Assembly: GCA_032718475.1 (NCBI GenBank)
Contig: JAUCBJ010009089.1
Coordinates: 1 to 64,000 of the forward strand
Direction: 5' to 3'
DNA: 64,000 bases
DNA from: Nemertoderma westbladi
Taxonomy: Eukaryota > Xenacoelomorpha > Nemertodermatida > Nemertodermatidae
Shown here: in pieces, positions 1 to 12,970 of the stretch
How the letters are laid out: every line of letters starts with the position of its first letter
Position numbering within the stretch: position 1 is the first letter of the stretch
Program-made: the position numbers and the translations under genes
Notes under the pieces: model-generated
Databases searched by the model: none
What the model was told of the DNA's origin: nothing
Seen by the model: only the letters and a program-made list of their open reading frames with translations

Positions 1-2139
1 AGTGACACATAATTTGAGGGCTTGGTTTTAGGTCCTCATCAATTTATCATCAATTGGGTTGTCCTAATAATAGTAATATAATTAATTATTTGTACATAAG
101 AAATGGTGAAGGGTGCTAGTTTTCGGTTTTGGATCCCAGACACCCGAAATGAATTATGTTTTGATTCCCTGTAAGCTTTTGTATTCAGGCGGTGTTTTTT
201 GATCATCGGTTTTTTGGCCCATAAAGGGAAAGCCCAATAACTTATTTTTTTTTTAATTACGCATTTAACTAAATGTGGGAGTCCATCCATTGTTTTTTTT
301 GGGAAACGTATTTTTTGATTTATTACTTTTTTGTCAAGTGTTTTGAACAATTCTCATAACATGTTGTAAAATTTCTATTCGTTTGGGGATTGATTCGCCT
401 CTCATAGGGTCCCAGCCTGGCAGGGGATTTTGTAAATCGGAGAGGGAATTTATCTTTATTTTAACTTACTAAAACTCGTATACTGTCCCGGAATAGCTTC
501 AGTTGCCCAATTGATCCCGTGGTTTCCCAATTTCAGATAGAAAAAAACGGCCCTGCCACAAATAAAACTTATTGGTAATGTTTGTGGGATATGTGGATCG
601 ATGAGATTTTTTTGAGTTTAAAAGTTTTTGAGTGGGGTTGTTTTAATGTTTAATGTTTAATTACCTGTTGGAAGCCCGTAAGTATTTTAGCGTTTTTATT
701 GTAGTTATTTTGTGAAACTGTTATGTTTTTAAAGTATCAATATTTATATCACCTATTAATTACAGTATTATATTTTGCAGTTATAAACTTTGTTAATTGA
801 TGATATAAAGTATAAAACGGTAACCCGGTACAGGTATTATTTCTTACAGAGGTCGAAGTATCTGCCAGGGTGGTACTTGTTTCAGCCAATCTTCGTATAG
901 TAGATCCCACCTAGGACAATGTGAGAAAAGCACTCGATAAACAATGGGAGAGGGACTGGGGCCTTCAAAACCGAGGGAGCCTCCCCGAGGGGGGACCCTG
1001 GTTTTCCATTTAGTGTTAAATAGTCCCCAAAAACTATTACTAGGTTTGGTATTTATTGTGGGGGGCCGTGTATGTGGCTTTGAATAGTGGGCGGATTTAT
1101 AAATTTTCATAAATTCTTTCAAAAAAGTTTTCGAGATATAAGGGAGCTGTGACACCTATGTCAGCACTTTTCAGCACTGAAATTTCACACTTCGTTTCTT
1201 TGGGGTAACTTCACTCTATAGTGAAATAAATCGTCAAAATTCGGTTATTTTGAACACCGAACACATTGAAAACTATTATGGGTAAAGTTTCGAGTTGAAA
1301 TTTGGAAATTTGAAAAGTACCACAAAGCACCAAAATTGCAAGTAGTGTGAAATTTCAAATTTTTAAGTAGGATACAACGTCAATATCCTCACCCATACTG
1401 AGGTTTTCGTATTTGCTGATTTCATTGGTGACAATTATAAGACGCTGTAGTTACTCAAAATTGCTCGAAAATGAAAAGATCCCCTACTAGCACTTTTCAA
1501 ATATATAATTTTCGAATAAACTACTTGTTTCAGTTAACTTAAACCCAATGCCCTATATATCGGTGATATTGGGTTATTTTCAACGCTGAACCCATTTATA
1601 ACAAGATTGTGTATAATTCTATCTCAAAATTCGGAATTTTTAAGAAGCACCACAATAGCACGAAAAGTGCAAGTAGTAAAATGAGAAAACATTGATTTCG
1701 CAATTATGGAAAAACTTGAATTGCAGTGAAAAAATAGACAACGGATTTGAAATCAGCGTGGTTGTATTGTATACAAAAGTGTATTTGCATGTAAATACTT
1801 AGATTTTTCGAAAAAATTTCAAAAAATATGCATGCAATGAAATTTTTTAGCACCACGCAATGTGCTAATTAGTGTCAATCCGACAAATTTTTCAGGAGTT
1901 TTCTTCAGATCCATTTTTGTAATATGTTTGTGTTTGGTTTGACCAATTTTCAAAAACATTCAACCATATAGAGCCGCAATAAGCATGGTTCAAGTTTTTT
2001 TTGGCACCCTGTGCGAAAAGTGCCAACACAGTGTCACTAGTGTGATTTTCAAATTTTTTTTGGTTTTGAGTTTGTAATATGCATGTGTAGGTTTCCACAA
2101 AATTTCAAAAAAATCCATTCACAAATAGCCGAAATCAGT
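1..2139. other. Gene-free AT-rich sequence
   Basis: No coding segment could be supported. The stretch is AT-rich, with many short homopolymers. From about 1160 onward phrases around AGCACTTTT and CACCACAAT recur, and they resemble the dispersed repeat seen at 13.6-16.5 kb. Open frames of 60-100 codons on the minus strand show no recognisable domain and are best read as chance. Confidence 0.6.
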
Positions 2140-2165
2140 GGGGGGGGGGGGGGGGGGGGGGGGGG
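2140..2165. repeat. Poly-G run of 26 bases
   Basis: There is an uninterrupted run of 26 G. Similar runs occur at 13506-13529 (G), 15599-15638 (G then C) and 21277-21299 (C). The first three lie close to a TTAA next to GGG or CCC, which hints that they belong to one family of mobile repeats. Confidence 0.9.
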
Positions 2166-3396
2166 AATCCAACCCGCCCTGGACGTTTCAGGAGTAGAAA
2201 AGGCCTTGGGCTTGTAAGGGTTAAGGATTGGAATATAGTCTGTCTTTCTGTCGGACTATTCTGTCAGTCTGCCTTAAATTTGTTGATAGACAGACTGGAG
2301 CACAAAGAGATGCGATAACTCGAAAACTAAAAGAGATCTTTAGTAAGTCGTTCTTAGAATTGAAATCCTTTTTAAATACTACTTTAAGAGTATATAATAA
2401 CAAAAGTCCAGGTTTTTTTTAAAACAATACTCACGTATAATTCACATTCCTAACACTTAAATCTGTACGTAACAGAGTAATGCTAACTAAACAATAAACA
2501 TATATATCGGTAAACAAAATTGAAAAATACAAATACAAATGCATATTTGCAATGCAAGGGTATGTGCCCAGTTTTGTCCGGAATATATCGCAATCCCGGA
2601 CATCGAAAATATCAAGGACAGGAAGAAATTATGTATTTCATGCTTGCTGGTATATAATTCTGTTTCGTATATATAGGATATCGTACATACATACTTGTCA
2701 GATAACCAAAGACAGAATGGCCATAACATAGTAACCGCACAAAACTTAAAGCACAGTGTACTCTACTGTACTGCGATAACAACTGAAAACCCCCAGCTGA
2801 TTCATCCTAAAAACAGTATATTTGGGACAAGTTTAATGGCTGCTTGGTCTGCTTCTAATCCTTCTAATACAGTTAGTTACAGGTTTTTCCTGGCGAGCCC
2901 AGAACATCTTCCACTGGTTGAACTTGTCCTCCACACCATTGACAATATCTGATAAAAAGGAGATGTAGCGTTCGTTTTAATGTGTCAAACACCCTTTAAG
3001 TACACAAATATGGAATTAAGAAACAGAGTAAAAAAGCATGATCACTACTTTGAGACTGAATCCTTTCTTTCAATTGAAACACAAGAGTCATTTCATTGAA
3101 TGGATTGAAAACATTGCCTCTGTAATGCAAAAATGTTAATTTGGCGTTATGAAATTTTTTACATTAATATGGATCCAATCTCCAGAGTAACAAAATATAT
3201 TTACAGTGTTTTTCATGGGGTATGACATGGTGACACACCCCCTAAATCCGCCACTGTGCTTGAACAAGCAGTTCAATGAACTGTATGCTAAGAACAGTGT
3301 CATTTATACTAACTGTAAATTGTAAATTAGGTTGAACATAACAATGAAAGTACAGCTTTCCAGTTATTGTATTTAATGATCATAATTTAATTTCAG

Positions 3397-3528
3397 ATTA
3401 GATTATCAGCAGCGAGTTACAGGGGGGTGTGATGGAGGTCATTGTGAAACCAACAAAGACATCATATTAACTTTCTATATACCTGGAATTCCATCTGAAA
3501 CCAGACATGTCACATTGATAGATGACAG
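3397..3528 (+). CDS. Exon 1 seen of WxxW-domain gene (beta-rich domain, first half)
   Basis: The exon is 132 nt, between an acceptor ending TTTCAG and a donor GTTTGC. Only one frame is open: it uses one leading base, 43 codons and two trailing bases. It encodes a Cys-rich start (GGCDGGHC) followed by beta-strand-like text ending LIDD. The two trailing bases AG plus the first G of the exon at 3809 make an Arg codon, so the join keeps frame. Together the two exons look like an extracellular beta-sandwich, possibly galactose-binding-like; that domain name is inference. The first base implies an earlier exon, which was not found and may lie left of the window. Exon length, splice sites and phase all agree, so it is probably a real exon. 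Confidence 0.7.
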
Positions 3529-3808
3529 GTTTGCATTTACTAAAGTAAAACATATTAAAACATTTAAGTAGTAAATATTAGTTTTGAACATGCATATACG
3601 TATAATATTATGTGTAAGTAATGTTCTTTTGTAGACCTATTGGATTTACAGAGCATAGTATATTTGGTACTATAATATTGTCGTATAGACGTCATGCATA
3701 CACATGCAGTGATATATATTAGAATTATGACATCCATACTATAGCATAAAGTTGACGCTTCAGATAGAAGCAGATAACCGCACATTAATTTCTAAATGCC
3801 GTATTCAG

Positions 3809-3939
3809 GGATCTTAGATCATATCTCATATACCCCGAAGTGGTGGGAGCAACGGAAGTAAGAATAACCGTGAAAACTATCTATGCACAAGGAGATAATG
3901 GAGCGCAATATATTGCATACTATCAGGATATAAGTACAG
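3809..3939 (+). CDS. Exon 2 seen of WxxW-domain gene (beta-rich domain, second half)
   Basis: The exon is 131 nt. The acceptor is GTATTCAG and the donor GTAGGA. It joins in phase to 3397-3528 across a 280-bp intron and leaves one base (G) at its end. The product reads DLRSYLIYP, then TEVRITVKTIYA and NNGA-like text (GDNGAQYIAYY). The alternating hydrophobic pattern and the 'TVK-x-IY-x-NGA' end recall the last strands of discoidin/galactose-binding-type domains in marine invertebrate secreted proteins. This comparison is from memory and tentative. The phase-1 end fits the phase-1 start of the WxxW exon at 24041, giving a 20 kb intron. Confidence 0.7.
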
Positions 3940-5320
3940 GTAGGATATTATTAATTTAATTTTTGTTAGCGGGTTCAATCCGCCATGCACTCCCATTATA
4001 CAAACAAAGTGATATAGAGCCCATTTAACAATATTGACAAGAGGAAATAACAATCCAGCAGGGAGTTAATCAACTCAACCCAAAGTACATCATTGCCCAA
4101 TGGGAAGGAGAGAAAATGGGGTGATAATGTGAACCAATGAGATAGGTGATATCAACTCTTAGGCCACCATTATTGGTGCATTTAGTTCACACTCTGTTAT
4201 TCAGCTGGTAATACACTACAACTGGCCGACATTCCACCAGACCGGTCAGTTGGTACCATGCAGCACAGAAGGTGATATATATTGTATCCGCTCCCAGTTT
4301 CATATAACCACGGATAATGAATTTTCGGGCCCCTGCATGTCCTAACTTACGGTACGGACCCCTACTTCTACCCTTCCCCCACCAGTGGCTTCGCGTGGCC
4401 AATGTTCGCCCTAATGCTCGTGCAATGTCTAAATAATTCGAATTATTAACAACACAGTTACAATACTAAATACTAAACTAAGCAATACGCCCATATCGCA
4501 GCCATGGGTAAATAATAATACTGTATAATATAATGGGTGCATTGTGTTAAAATTATTAGAGCGAAGCCCTATTGTATACGCTCACTGGAATACCCCAGCC
4601 CTCGAGGAGTCAGACATCCAATAGAATCGACTCTCCTTCAATTTACTTGTGTCCCCTTGTCTGTGCCACTAATGAACGAACTAACCTTGTTAAATTAATT
4701 TGTAGGCCTACTAGAATGAATATTTCCGACATTAGCTGCCGCTCCCGTTGACTACTAAGGGCCCTCCTACTTTGTTTCATTCTTAACATTGTACAGTTAC
4801 ATTAAATGTTAGCATTGGATGGAAGCCCTGTCCACTCATGGGGCTTCCCCAATCGCCAGCCGGCTACACAACAGTTGCCAGACCATCAACAGAATCAACT
4901 CACTTTCACTTTACTACTTCTTGTTTCTGCCACTACTACTCTAGGTCTGTATCTAAACTAATTCACATGCATGTTAAATAAATATATTTTTTGGAATTAA
5001 TATTTATGATATGCGCGAGATATAAATAAAGGCAGAGATAATAGCATTGTTGTTCCAAGTCCTAGGTGATTTACTGGCTATCCCGAAATGGCTACCCAAC
5101 TATTTAGGACTGTTTATATTGAAAGAGAGTGGAAGAAACTAGTAACAGAAGGTAAAATAATTGAGTTTTAATTGAGAATAATTGAGAGTAATAAATTATT
5201 GAGTTGATGTGAGTTTCCATATACAATCTACCGTTGGTAATAACATTTTTCGTGCGGTCAACAAAATGGTGTTTCAACACATAAATCACCTCTTAAATAT
5301 CTGTACAGTGCAGTGCAGTG
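3940..5320. other. Intron sequence without recognised content
   Basis: This is the start of the long intron after the exon at 3809-3939. A TTCAATCC box at 3970-3985 looks like a tRNA T-loop, but no partner A box was seen. A degenerate phrase near 4800-4930 resembles one near 7400-7500 and may be an old dispersed repeat. No gene supported. Confidence 0.4.
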
Positions 5321-6169
5321 TTAACCCTATTCCACCTGGGTTCTTTTGTCCGAGATTCCACCTGGGGTTGGGCATAATATGCCCAACAGTTTATTATACA
5401 CTAAAAAGTAATGATAATTTTATCAAAACTTTCCAAATTTTCGCAGGTTTATAGAAAAATATATAATGCATCTGTTCTGAGTTTTATATATTCATAATTT
5501 TAAATAATATATCCATATAAATTAATTATCTTGAAGATAACGCATTATAGTAAAAAGATGAGATAATACTATACATACTCCTCCCAACACCACTGTCTGC
5601 CTAACTCTGCCAGACATCACAAGTTAAAATTTTGCTTGCAGGGGTGCTGTTATTGAATAGATTTATTCACCTCTATCTATGTCTGCCCCTTAGGAATATA
5701 CTGTTTCAATGGTGGTTGTTGTTTTATTCTAGTAGACTTATTGCTTGCTTATCTGTCAGTTTAGTATTTTGTTATAAAAAAATAATGTGATTGATGTGTA
5801 CTAATCCAAGCAGTAGACAATCTCGTGTTTGAATTCAACTTTACAACCCAGCCAAGTGAATGTCCTGGACCGTAATTGGTTGTATTCTAGCTTGTTGACC
5901 AGGGGAACTATCCAACCAGAGATTATCTTTTCTACCAGTTAGGCTAATAAAGATATTACAATAAAAAAATGTGACTATGATATGAAAAACATACCATAGC
6001 ACAAAAAGTATAAATTATAAAAAAAATATTTTGTAACCATCAGAAAGCCAATTAAATTCTAGTAAAAGTCAATGAATTTCATAATAATACATAAAAATCA
6101 TCATGATGAATTTCTAAAAATAAAAAGTGTTGGGCAGATTCTGCCCAACCCCAGGTGGAATAGGGTTAA
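5321..6169. mobile_element. piggyBac-like MITE with TTAA target duplication
   Basis: The left end reads TTAA then CCCTATTCCACCTGGG; the right end is its reverse complement followed by TTAA. TTAA duplication and CCCTA-type ends are hallmarks of piggyBac elements. The inverted ends also share a GTTGGGCA block further in. The 841-bp interior has no transposase frame, so this is a non-autonomous copy. It lies in the long intron of the WxxW gene. Confidence 0.85.
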
Positions 6170-7707
6170 AGCGTGGCTCCAGTTAATTTTTTCGCCCCCC
6201 TCTGGCCTGCGCCCGAGGCGACTCACCCCAACGCTCCCCCTACGAGACGCCACTGCCCCCGACCCTCACCAATTGTTTTAAAATGTTGACATCATTGGTA
6301 GAACGTAATTATTATTAATAATAATATTAATCTTGTGACGAAATTATATATAGTTGCTTCCAAGAAACTAAAGGTTGGCCCCAAATCCATTTTTACAGAT
6401 TTTTAATTTTTTCCTAAAATTACTTACACCAGCCAGAAGACATCATTTCTATATTTAGGTATAGGCCTACTGTACCACCGGGATCATTTCTATATTTAGG
6501 TATAGGCCTACTGTACCACCGGGATTTTATGTAACAATCTGACAAAAAGAAAGTAAAAAGATAAAATATACTGTCGTAAGAAACTACACAGAGGTTGAAA
6601 TATGTTAATAAAAAAATTATTACGAAATTGTTAACATTACAATAATTATGTACAACACGATTATGAGCAATTAATACACTCATACGTAACGTACAGCACC
6701 ATACCAACCTATGCCCTAACGTACAGCACCATACCAACCTATGCCCTATCTGACTATCATTGTTAGAATTGGATGGAAAGCCCTTTCGCTCTTGCTTTTT
6801 CGGTGCGTTAGGTCCTGGCGCTTTAGGTCCTGGTCCTGGCACAAACAGCAAGTTTATAGTCATTATTGTATTGTAGATCATAGAGATAGACTGTTTTGGT
6901 AAATACAAATGAATAATTATTTGATATGGAATCCAACGGAATACAAGTAGACATAATACACAGATACAATAGAATACACAGATAGACGGTTTCGGCATAA
7001 AGGTAACAATAAATCCAAACTTATTGTTTAATCCCAAATCAATCTAAGTAAATATAGATGGTTTTGGGATTTACTATTATTGACATTTGTTATATACATA
7101 TACATATTGTTGAGATAGACGGTTTAAAAAAATATAACTCCTGAGGACTTCATAATTACGTCTTAAATCTTGGCTAGAAATATTCGCCTCGTTTTTCTGA
7201 TTCCAAATATATGCAGCATATGTCATTTTTCAAAAAAATTGAGTTAGACGGTTTTGGCATGTAAGGGCAGAAAGGAGCAGGTTATAGAGGCGAGTTAAAA
7301 GGTTGACAAATAAATGAAAGTTGGGAATATTGCAGAATAGATTAATTGACCGTATACCGATTTGGACCTGACGCTACATTACCCTTTCACTATGCACATT
7401 CACCGGGCTCTGGGCTACAGTACACCAAACAGTTATGTCGCGGCTAGTCAGACAACCAATATAATCAACTCATCTTCACCCTATATTCGTTGTCTGGCTA
7501 CCTGCATTGTAGCTCCTTTGTAGCAAATGTAACTCCTTTCTTGAAACTTGAAATTTATTTGCCATATAGACATATATAATGCTGTAAAGCACCCCAACAC
7601 CAACGATTTTACCGAAATCATATGGGTGAGAGTACGGGATGTCTATGATGGCCTGGGTGGCAGCTAATAGCATTGCTAGTAAGCGCTACCTCACAGAAAG
7701 TAAAGGG
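6170..7707. other. Non-coding stretch with short local duplications
   Basis: A 38-bp segment is repeated back to back near 6445-6525, and a 30-bp segment is repeated at about 6689-6748. The phrase GATAGACGGTTT recurs four times between 6880 and 7260. A 205-codon minus frame (6420-7037) is built over these duplications, has no recognisable domain and is not called a gene. Confidence 0.5.
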
Positions 7708-9465
7708 GTCGATATGAAGCGTCGTTTACGCCTAAACTATCTGAATAAATATTATACTCAAGATGTATCAATAGAAAAATATTGTAATTAAGATATCTAA
7801 AGGATACGGATAATCTATTAAGGTATCTAAATTCTCGGCCGAGATTTCTCTGCTGAGTTTTTCTCGGCCGAGTTTTTCTGGGCCGAGATTTCTCTGCAGT
7901 TTTTCTCTGCTGAGTTTTTCTCGGCCGAGTTTTTCTGGGCCGAGTTTTCTCTACCGAGATTCTCGGCCGAGAATTATTGGGTTTTATTGGGAATTATTGG
8001 CTCTGTTCTTGGGTTAGGTGCATTTTCCACATTAAATGTCACCTTGCATAGCTTACCTAGTACTTTCCTATATTACACTTTACTGTTGTATATTATTGTG
8101 TTATTGGTATTACGCTTATTCGCACCGTAAGTGCAATAAATCTGTATTGGTGAGAGATATTAGCTATTGATCCAGAAAATGCCACATATATTACAAGTCA
8201 AACTGAACCCACTTCTTTATTACACTGATTCCGGGATCTACTGCAAATCCTCGACAGGCCACGGGTTGACCGACAGCAGGTTCCCTGAACGAAACCGGAA
8301 GTCTAGTGGGAAGGGAGGTAGGCATTCTACTGGGGAATCACCTAAGTATCGGATAAGGGTCTTTCGAGTTTCTCACTCTAATGTAATTAAACCTTTCCAT
8401 AGATACAGTATCGATTTATCTCAATTTATATTTGGACCTTTCTTGTTTGTCTAATAAACTAATCACATAGGTCTAACAATTAATCCTCACTGCGTTTTCG
8501 CACATATTGTATCTATATTATTGGTAGTAACTGTGTTAATTAATTTCTTTACACTAATTACAGCTGGTTCGCCTGTTTGTCTTTACTCAGTTACCAGATA
8601 ACTTTAATCCATGTGCAGATACGAAAATCAGTTTAGTTCGTCACATTTCATTCATTCTCATCGGTAATATTTATTTGTCCTAATAATTAACAAGTAATTA
8701 TATTACATATAATTTAAAGAATTTAGCAACAAAAAGTACAAATTTAAGAATAAAATTACGTATTACATGGGAAAAAAACGTACCAGTAGAATATTTTTTT
8801 TTCCAAATTATTTTCATTCGATTTACACGACACTCACACACCCGACGAAAGGTATACCTCTAGTGACCTTTACTAGAGGAGTTCCAGTACACACGTATGT
8901 CTTAATGAGCCTTTGTGTAGGCCCCCCTAGCGGCAGACGGAGGAACTGTAGAAGTCTGTCTGTAAGCAATATTTATTTATTCAGCAATGCCCGTAGTGCT
9001 GTAGGTCACTCCTACCAAATTTCAGATGAATATGATGGTTAGCTAATTATAGCACCTATTGTGTTTCTGTCAATTTGCCCACTAGCGGCAGACAGATGAA
9101 CTACAGAACTCTGTCTCTCTGTTAATTTTCTAAACCTTTGATAGACTACATGTGTTCCTAGTTTGGTTCCATTTCATCAAAGTGTGACCGACTTATTAGC
9201 GTTCAAACACACACACAGACTACGTGTCTCGCCCCACAATGCCATTTTAAATTTCCCGCCGATTTATCTTTTAAGATTATAAATTCTCGGCCGAGAAAAC
9301 CTGGCCCTAGAAAAACTCGGCCGAGAAAAGCTCTGCCGAGAAAAACTCGGCTGAGTAAAGCTAGGCCGAGAATTTAGATATTTCTCAAGTATATATTTTG
9401 TTATTGATACATCTTGAGTATAATATTTATTCAGATAGTTTTGGCGTAAACGGCGGTTCATAGAT
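7708..9465. mobile_element. 1.76 kb inverted-repeat element with CTCGGCCGAG subterminal arrays
   Basis: The ends are imperfect inverted repeats of about 70 bp. Both share GTTTACGCC, ACTATCTGAATAAATATT and ACTCAAGATGTATCAAT blocks in opposite orientation. Just inside each end is a cluster of CTCGGCCGAG, a 10-bp perfect palindrome, and near copies of it (about 7836-7975 and 9283-9370). The interior has no transposase frame, so this is a non-autonomous DNA element. Its superfamily cannot be assigned because a target duplication is not clear. Confidence 0.75.
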
Positions 9466-10796
9466 CGATCTCAACTTTATATTATAATATAGTATAATTA
9501 TTTAGAAAAACATTGAACGGAGGCAATAGAGAGACTGAAGATTTTAACTAAGAGTGTAAGTATGTATATACTAAACTTTAAGTTATATATGTATGTATAC
9601 TGTAGCTACTGTATAAACTATATACATTTACATTCAATAGATTAGAAAGTAAGTTATGTTTGAAGCTTTTGCAAAAGCATTGAAAAGCATTGTATGAGGA
9701 ATACTATTCAAAATGGTAGGACAAGGATAATTAATAGATCGCTGTTCGATATCTAATCTAGTGAGGGGATAAGGAAATTTCCGTGAGTTGATGACCGAGA
9801 ATAATACTGATGAGAGACTGGCGTATTTATTAAAAGTAGGCGTAAATCTGACAGAGGATTAATCCTAATGGAATGTATGTCAGTGCATGAATAGAGCAGT
9901 CTGATGTTTCTCTTATTATTATTATTATTATTATTATATAAAGGTAGTTTGAAAAAATACATTGTTATGTATCGCTTTGATATAGGCGGTGGTTAACCGG
10001 GAAGGCCCATTGCGTTATCCACCGCTTTCTAATTGTGATATGGTAATTTAAAATAAAAAATAGAACTAAACTAGAACTAGAACTGAACTAAATCTTAACT
10101 TTTGAGAGACGAACTAAGTACAGTAGGAAATCAACTCAAAATGTATTAAGAGGTATGTTGAATTAAGGACGTGGGTATATTTTAATAGTTTACCACTAAT
10201 TGAGACTGGCTCAGGTACTCGCATAGTAGTTTTTTTTGAAAGAGGTATAAAGGTTGTTGCTTGTCTTACTGGAATAGGAAGATTGTTCCACTTCCGGGGC
10301 TCACCCTGATAGACTGTCTAGTAATCAATAGTCGTGTGCGTTGTATAGTGCAATTATTGTTCATTGCATGGCGTGTACTGTAAGTGTGTGTTGTGTTTGA
10401 TAATGTAATTAGTTTAGAAAGAATATCCGAGGCTAGGGATTTTTGTTGAGAAATTTATAGCACAGTATTCCGATATGTTTTGTGTAAAAAAACACTATAT
10501 TTAGGGTGTTGAAATTTGTCCATAAGTTACTTTCAGTTTGTGGATTCGATTATTTTATACTAAGTTATATTTAGTATATCTTACTTAATGCGCAGTTTAC
10601 ATATAATACAACTATGCAATATGCATAGGATGTGAAAATTCGAGATCAAACAATTACTTGTTATCTATATATCAGATCAGTATTAGAAATATATTATCCT
10701 ATATAAATGCATAATCCTATGTAGATAAGTATAATATTACGCTATAATGTTTATTGCCAAAATGGATAAAATAGTTGTCCATTGGGGAGTTCTATA
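9466..10796. other. Intron sequence, no gene seen
   Basis: AT-rich sequence with an ATT microsatellite at about 9913-9938. No domain, splice-bounded exon or element end was recognised. Confidence 0.5.
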
Positions 10797-10972
10797 ACGT
10801 TACCCAGTTGAGGAGCCACGTTACCCAGTTGAGGAGCCACGTTACCTAGTTTAGGAGCCACATAACCCAGTTGAGGAGCCACGTCACCCAGTTGAGGGGC
10901 CACGTTACCCAGTTGAGGAGCCTACGTTACCCAGTTGAGGAGCCACGTCACCCAGTTGAGGAGCCACGTTAC
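10797..10972. repeat. 21-bp minisatellite, about 8 copies
   Basis: The unit is close to GTTACCCAGTTGAGGAGCCAC. Single-base variants occur (GTCACCC, ATAACCC, AGGGGCC), and one copy has an extra base. Confidence 0.95.
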
Positions 10973-11126
10973 ATATTTAATTTAATCATACCAATATTTT
11001 AGGGACATATTTCAGTACAGGTTGAAAGGCGACTGGTAAAAATATATAAAAATCAACATATAAATATTCAATATATATATATAAATAAAAGTATGAAGGC
11101 TATCTATAAAAATGTACCGGAGCCCT

Positions 11127-12140
11127 CTATATGGTAGTGGCCCATACGTGGAGAGCCTGACAGTTGTTAAGGCACTGTAGGAGGTGGTATTGAGATGCTA
11201 CTTTTCCACAATGTTTACATCGGCAAAATTCATCAGGGTGGTGAAATCCGGCGGTCTGACAAATCTTGTGGTGGAATGCGTGGATCAATACTGTGGTTGT
11301 AACGTATCTCAGGTCATTCAAAAGTCGGGTCCATTTTTGTGATAGGATAGATCTGGTGTTTTCCAGATCTCTGGGTTGGTCTATTCGATCTTTTCAGTGA
11401 CAGCTGATATGGTAACGCTGGAGTGCAGTTGTTTCGGTCAGATGGAACTTGTTCACCATTTCTTATTTTAAGTAACTTTTGTTACTTATTACAACTAACT
11501 GATGTTATATGCTTGGTAAACAAAAGTGTGGGTTGGAGAGTAATCCCAGGATAATTATACAATGTGGCCATTGACACCGGAACGCCATTGTAGATAAACT
11601 GATCCGTTTGGGCAAGCCTCCCTCTACATCGGAATTTCAGGACTGCTGTCTTTTTGAGATTAACTGGACTATTATCGATGGCCCAATTTGAAAGAGCATC
11701 AAGTCCGGGCTGAATTGCTTCTTTAGAGTGCGAATAGAAAAACAGATTATCGGCATAGAGGGGCATAGTCAACAAGATTGCTGTGACTTTCAGTGTGGCA
11801 ACAAGATCGGCCACGTACAGTATGAACAATAGCGGACTTAAGGAGTCACCCTGTAAGAGTCCTCTTAATTGTTTAATCGGCATGATTTCCTTAGTCCATC
11901 AAAGACAATTATAAAATTTGATAATAAGAGCAAATCTATAAGAGCCATTTTCTTGGGACAGAATCGAAGGCTTTACAAAAATCTACAAAAATATACTTTT
12001 TTCGACAATGTTTTGGTGGATTATTTGCTGGACCACCAATCACACGCCGCATCGAATAGCATCTGCATCCACCATCCGTTGCAAGTGATAGATAAAGGTA
12101 CACAATTTAGGGTGGCGCATCTTTGTATGGAGAGCATTAT
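11127..12140 (-). pseudogene. LINE reverse transcriptase remnant
   Basis: Read on the minus strand, a motif-A-like piece FCKAFDSVP (about 11950-11990) is followed, after frameshifts, by GLLQGDSLSPLLFILY (motif B), then LYADNLFFYS (motif C, with the second Asp of YADD replaced by Asn). Next come VNLKKTAVLKFR and, further down, a Cys-His cluster (CRCKHCGK then H and C) near 11200. The order of motifs is that of a non-LTR retrotransposon RT with a C-terminal zinc knuckle, as in R1/CR1-like groups; the clade is a guess. Several stops and frame changes, plus the YADN change, show it is dead. It lies antisense in the long intron of the WxxW gene. Confidence 0.8.
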
Positions 12141-12392
12141 ACCAACCCTCGCAGTGGTCCGAGGTCCGTATACATCCAGTGGTTCCATTGTGCAATAAAA
12201 TGTGGAAGAAGCCATTCATTTCGAAAATAATTTTTAAAATGTTGCAGATGTCATTATTCCTTGTAATTGGTGGTGCGTTCAGAATAATATTGGCTATATA
12301 TTTAACGATTTCCGGTTACAAGAGACACAATACTGGCAGCCTACAAATGAATTGATGTACTTGACAATTATCTCTATAAACGTCGCTCAAAT

Positions 12393-12720
12393 TTAAGTCC
12401 TTCTGTTGCGTTCCAGCCATTGGCTAAAATGAAAAGTGCAACCTCTTATTCTACACTCCGGAAAGATTACGGTAAACTCATCTCTTGCGGTATCCTCATA
12501 ATCAAACAATGCATTGCCCCCAATAAGACGCCCGATATCAATATGTCGCTGCAAAATCGGATGTCCGAAGTTCATGAAAGAGCTGAATGTAACCAGTGAC
12601 GTACTCTTATTAGACATCAATGCATAAACCAAAGTAAAACATTCGCCATGTACTGGAGCTTGTATACAATATAGCTGCTGAAATTTGTGTGGATTCCTCA
12701 GTTGATTTTTGTGATTCCTA
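12393..12720 (-). pseudogene. MULE-type transposase fragment
   Basis: A minus-strand frame holds FQQLYCIQAP, then FTLVYALMSNKS, then a DYEDTA segment with RIRGCTFHFSQW at its end. This order (LY-x-IH/Q, PLVYALM-x-K, DFE-x-A, GC-x-FH-x-Q) is the catalytic core signature of MULE transposases found in animals with FLYWCH-type elements. About 100 codons remain, with no start, no zinc finger and no terminal repeats found. It is a relic inside the long intron. The family call is firm because several separate motifs appear in the right order. Confidence 0.8.
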
Positions 12721-12831
12721 TCACATATCATGCATGACATTGGATTCCTGATGCACGCACATCTAGAGAGAGACCTGGGTGTGGCAAATATTATAATCTC
12801 TGGATTTCTTTCTTGGAACATAAGTAATCTT

Positions 12832-12970
12832 CAGTACAACACACCATATAAATATATAACATTTACTTTGTTCAGTACAACACACCATATAATATATAAC
12901 ATTTACTTTGTTCAGTACAACACACTATATAAATATATAACATTTATTTTGTTCAGTACAACACACTAAT
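12832..12970. repeat. 41-bp tandem repeat, 3.4 copies
   Basis: Units begin CAGTACAACACACCATAT at 12832, 12873, 12913 and 12954, so the period is 40-41 bp. The copies are almost identical, so the expansion is recent. Confidence 0.95.

Noticed and set aside
844-1155. 103-codon minus-strand frame
   Set aside because: No domain, no splice support, and it lies in repeat-like sequence.
6420-7037. 205-codon minus-strand gene
   Set aside because: It spans two short tandem duplications, has no recognisable domain and shows a low-complexity composition.
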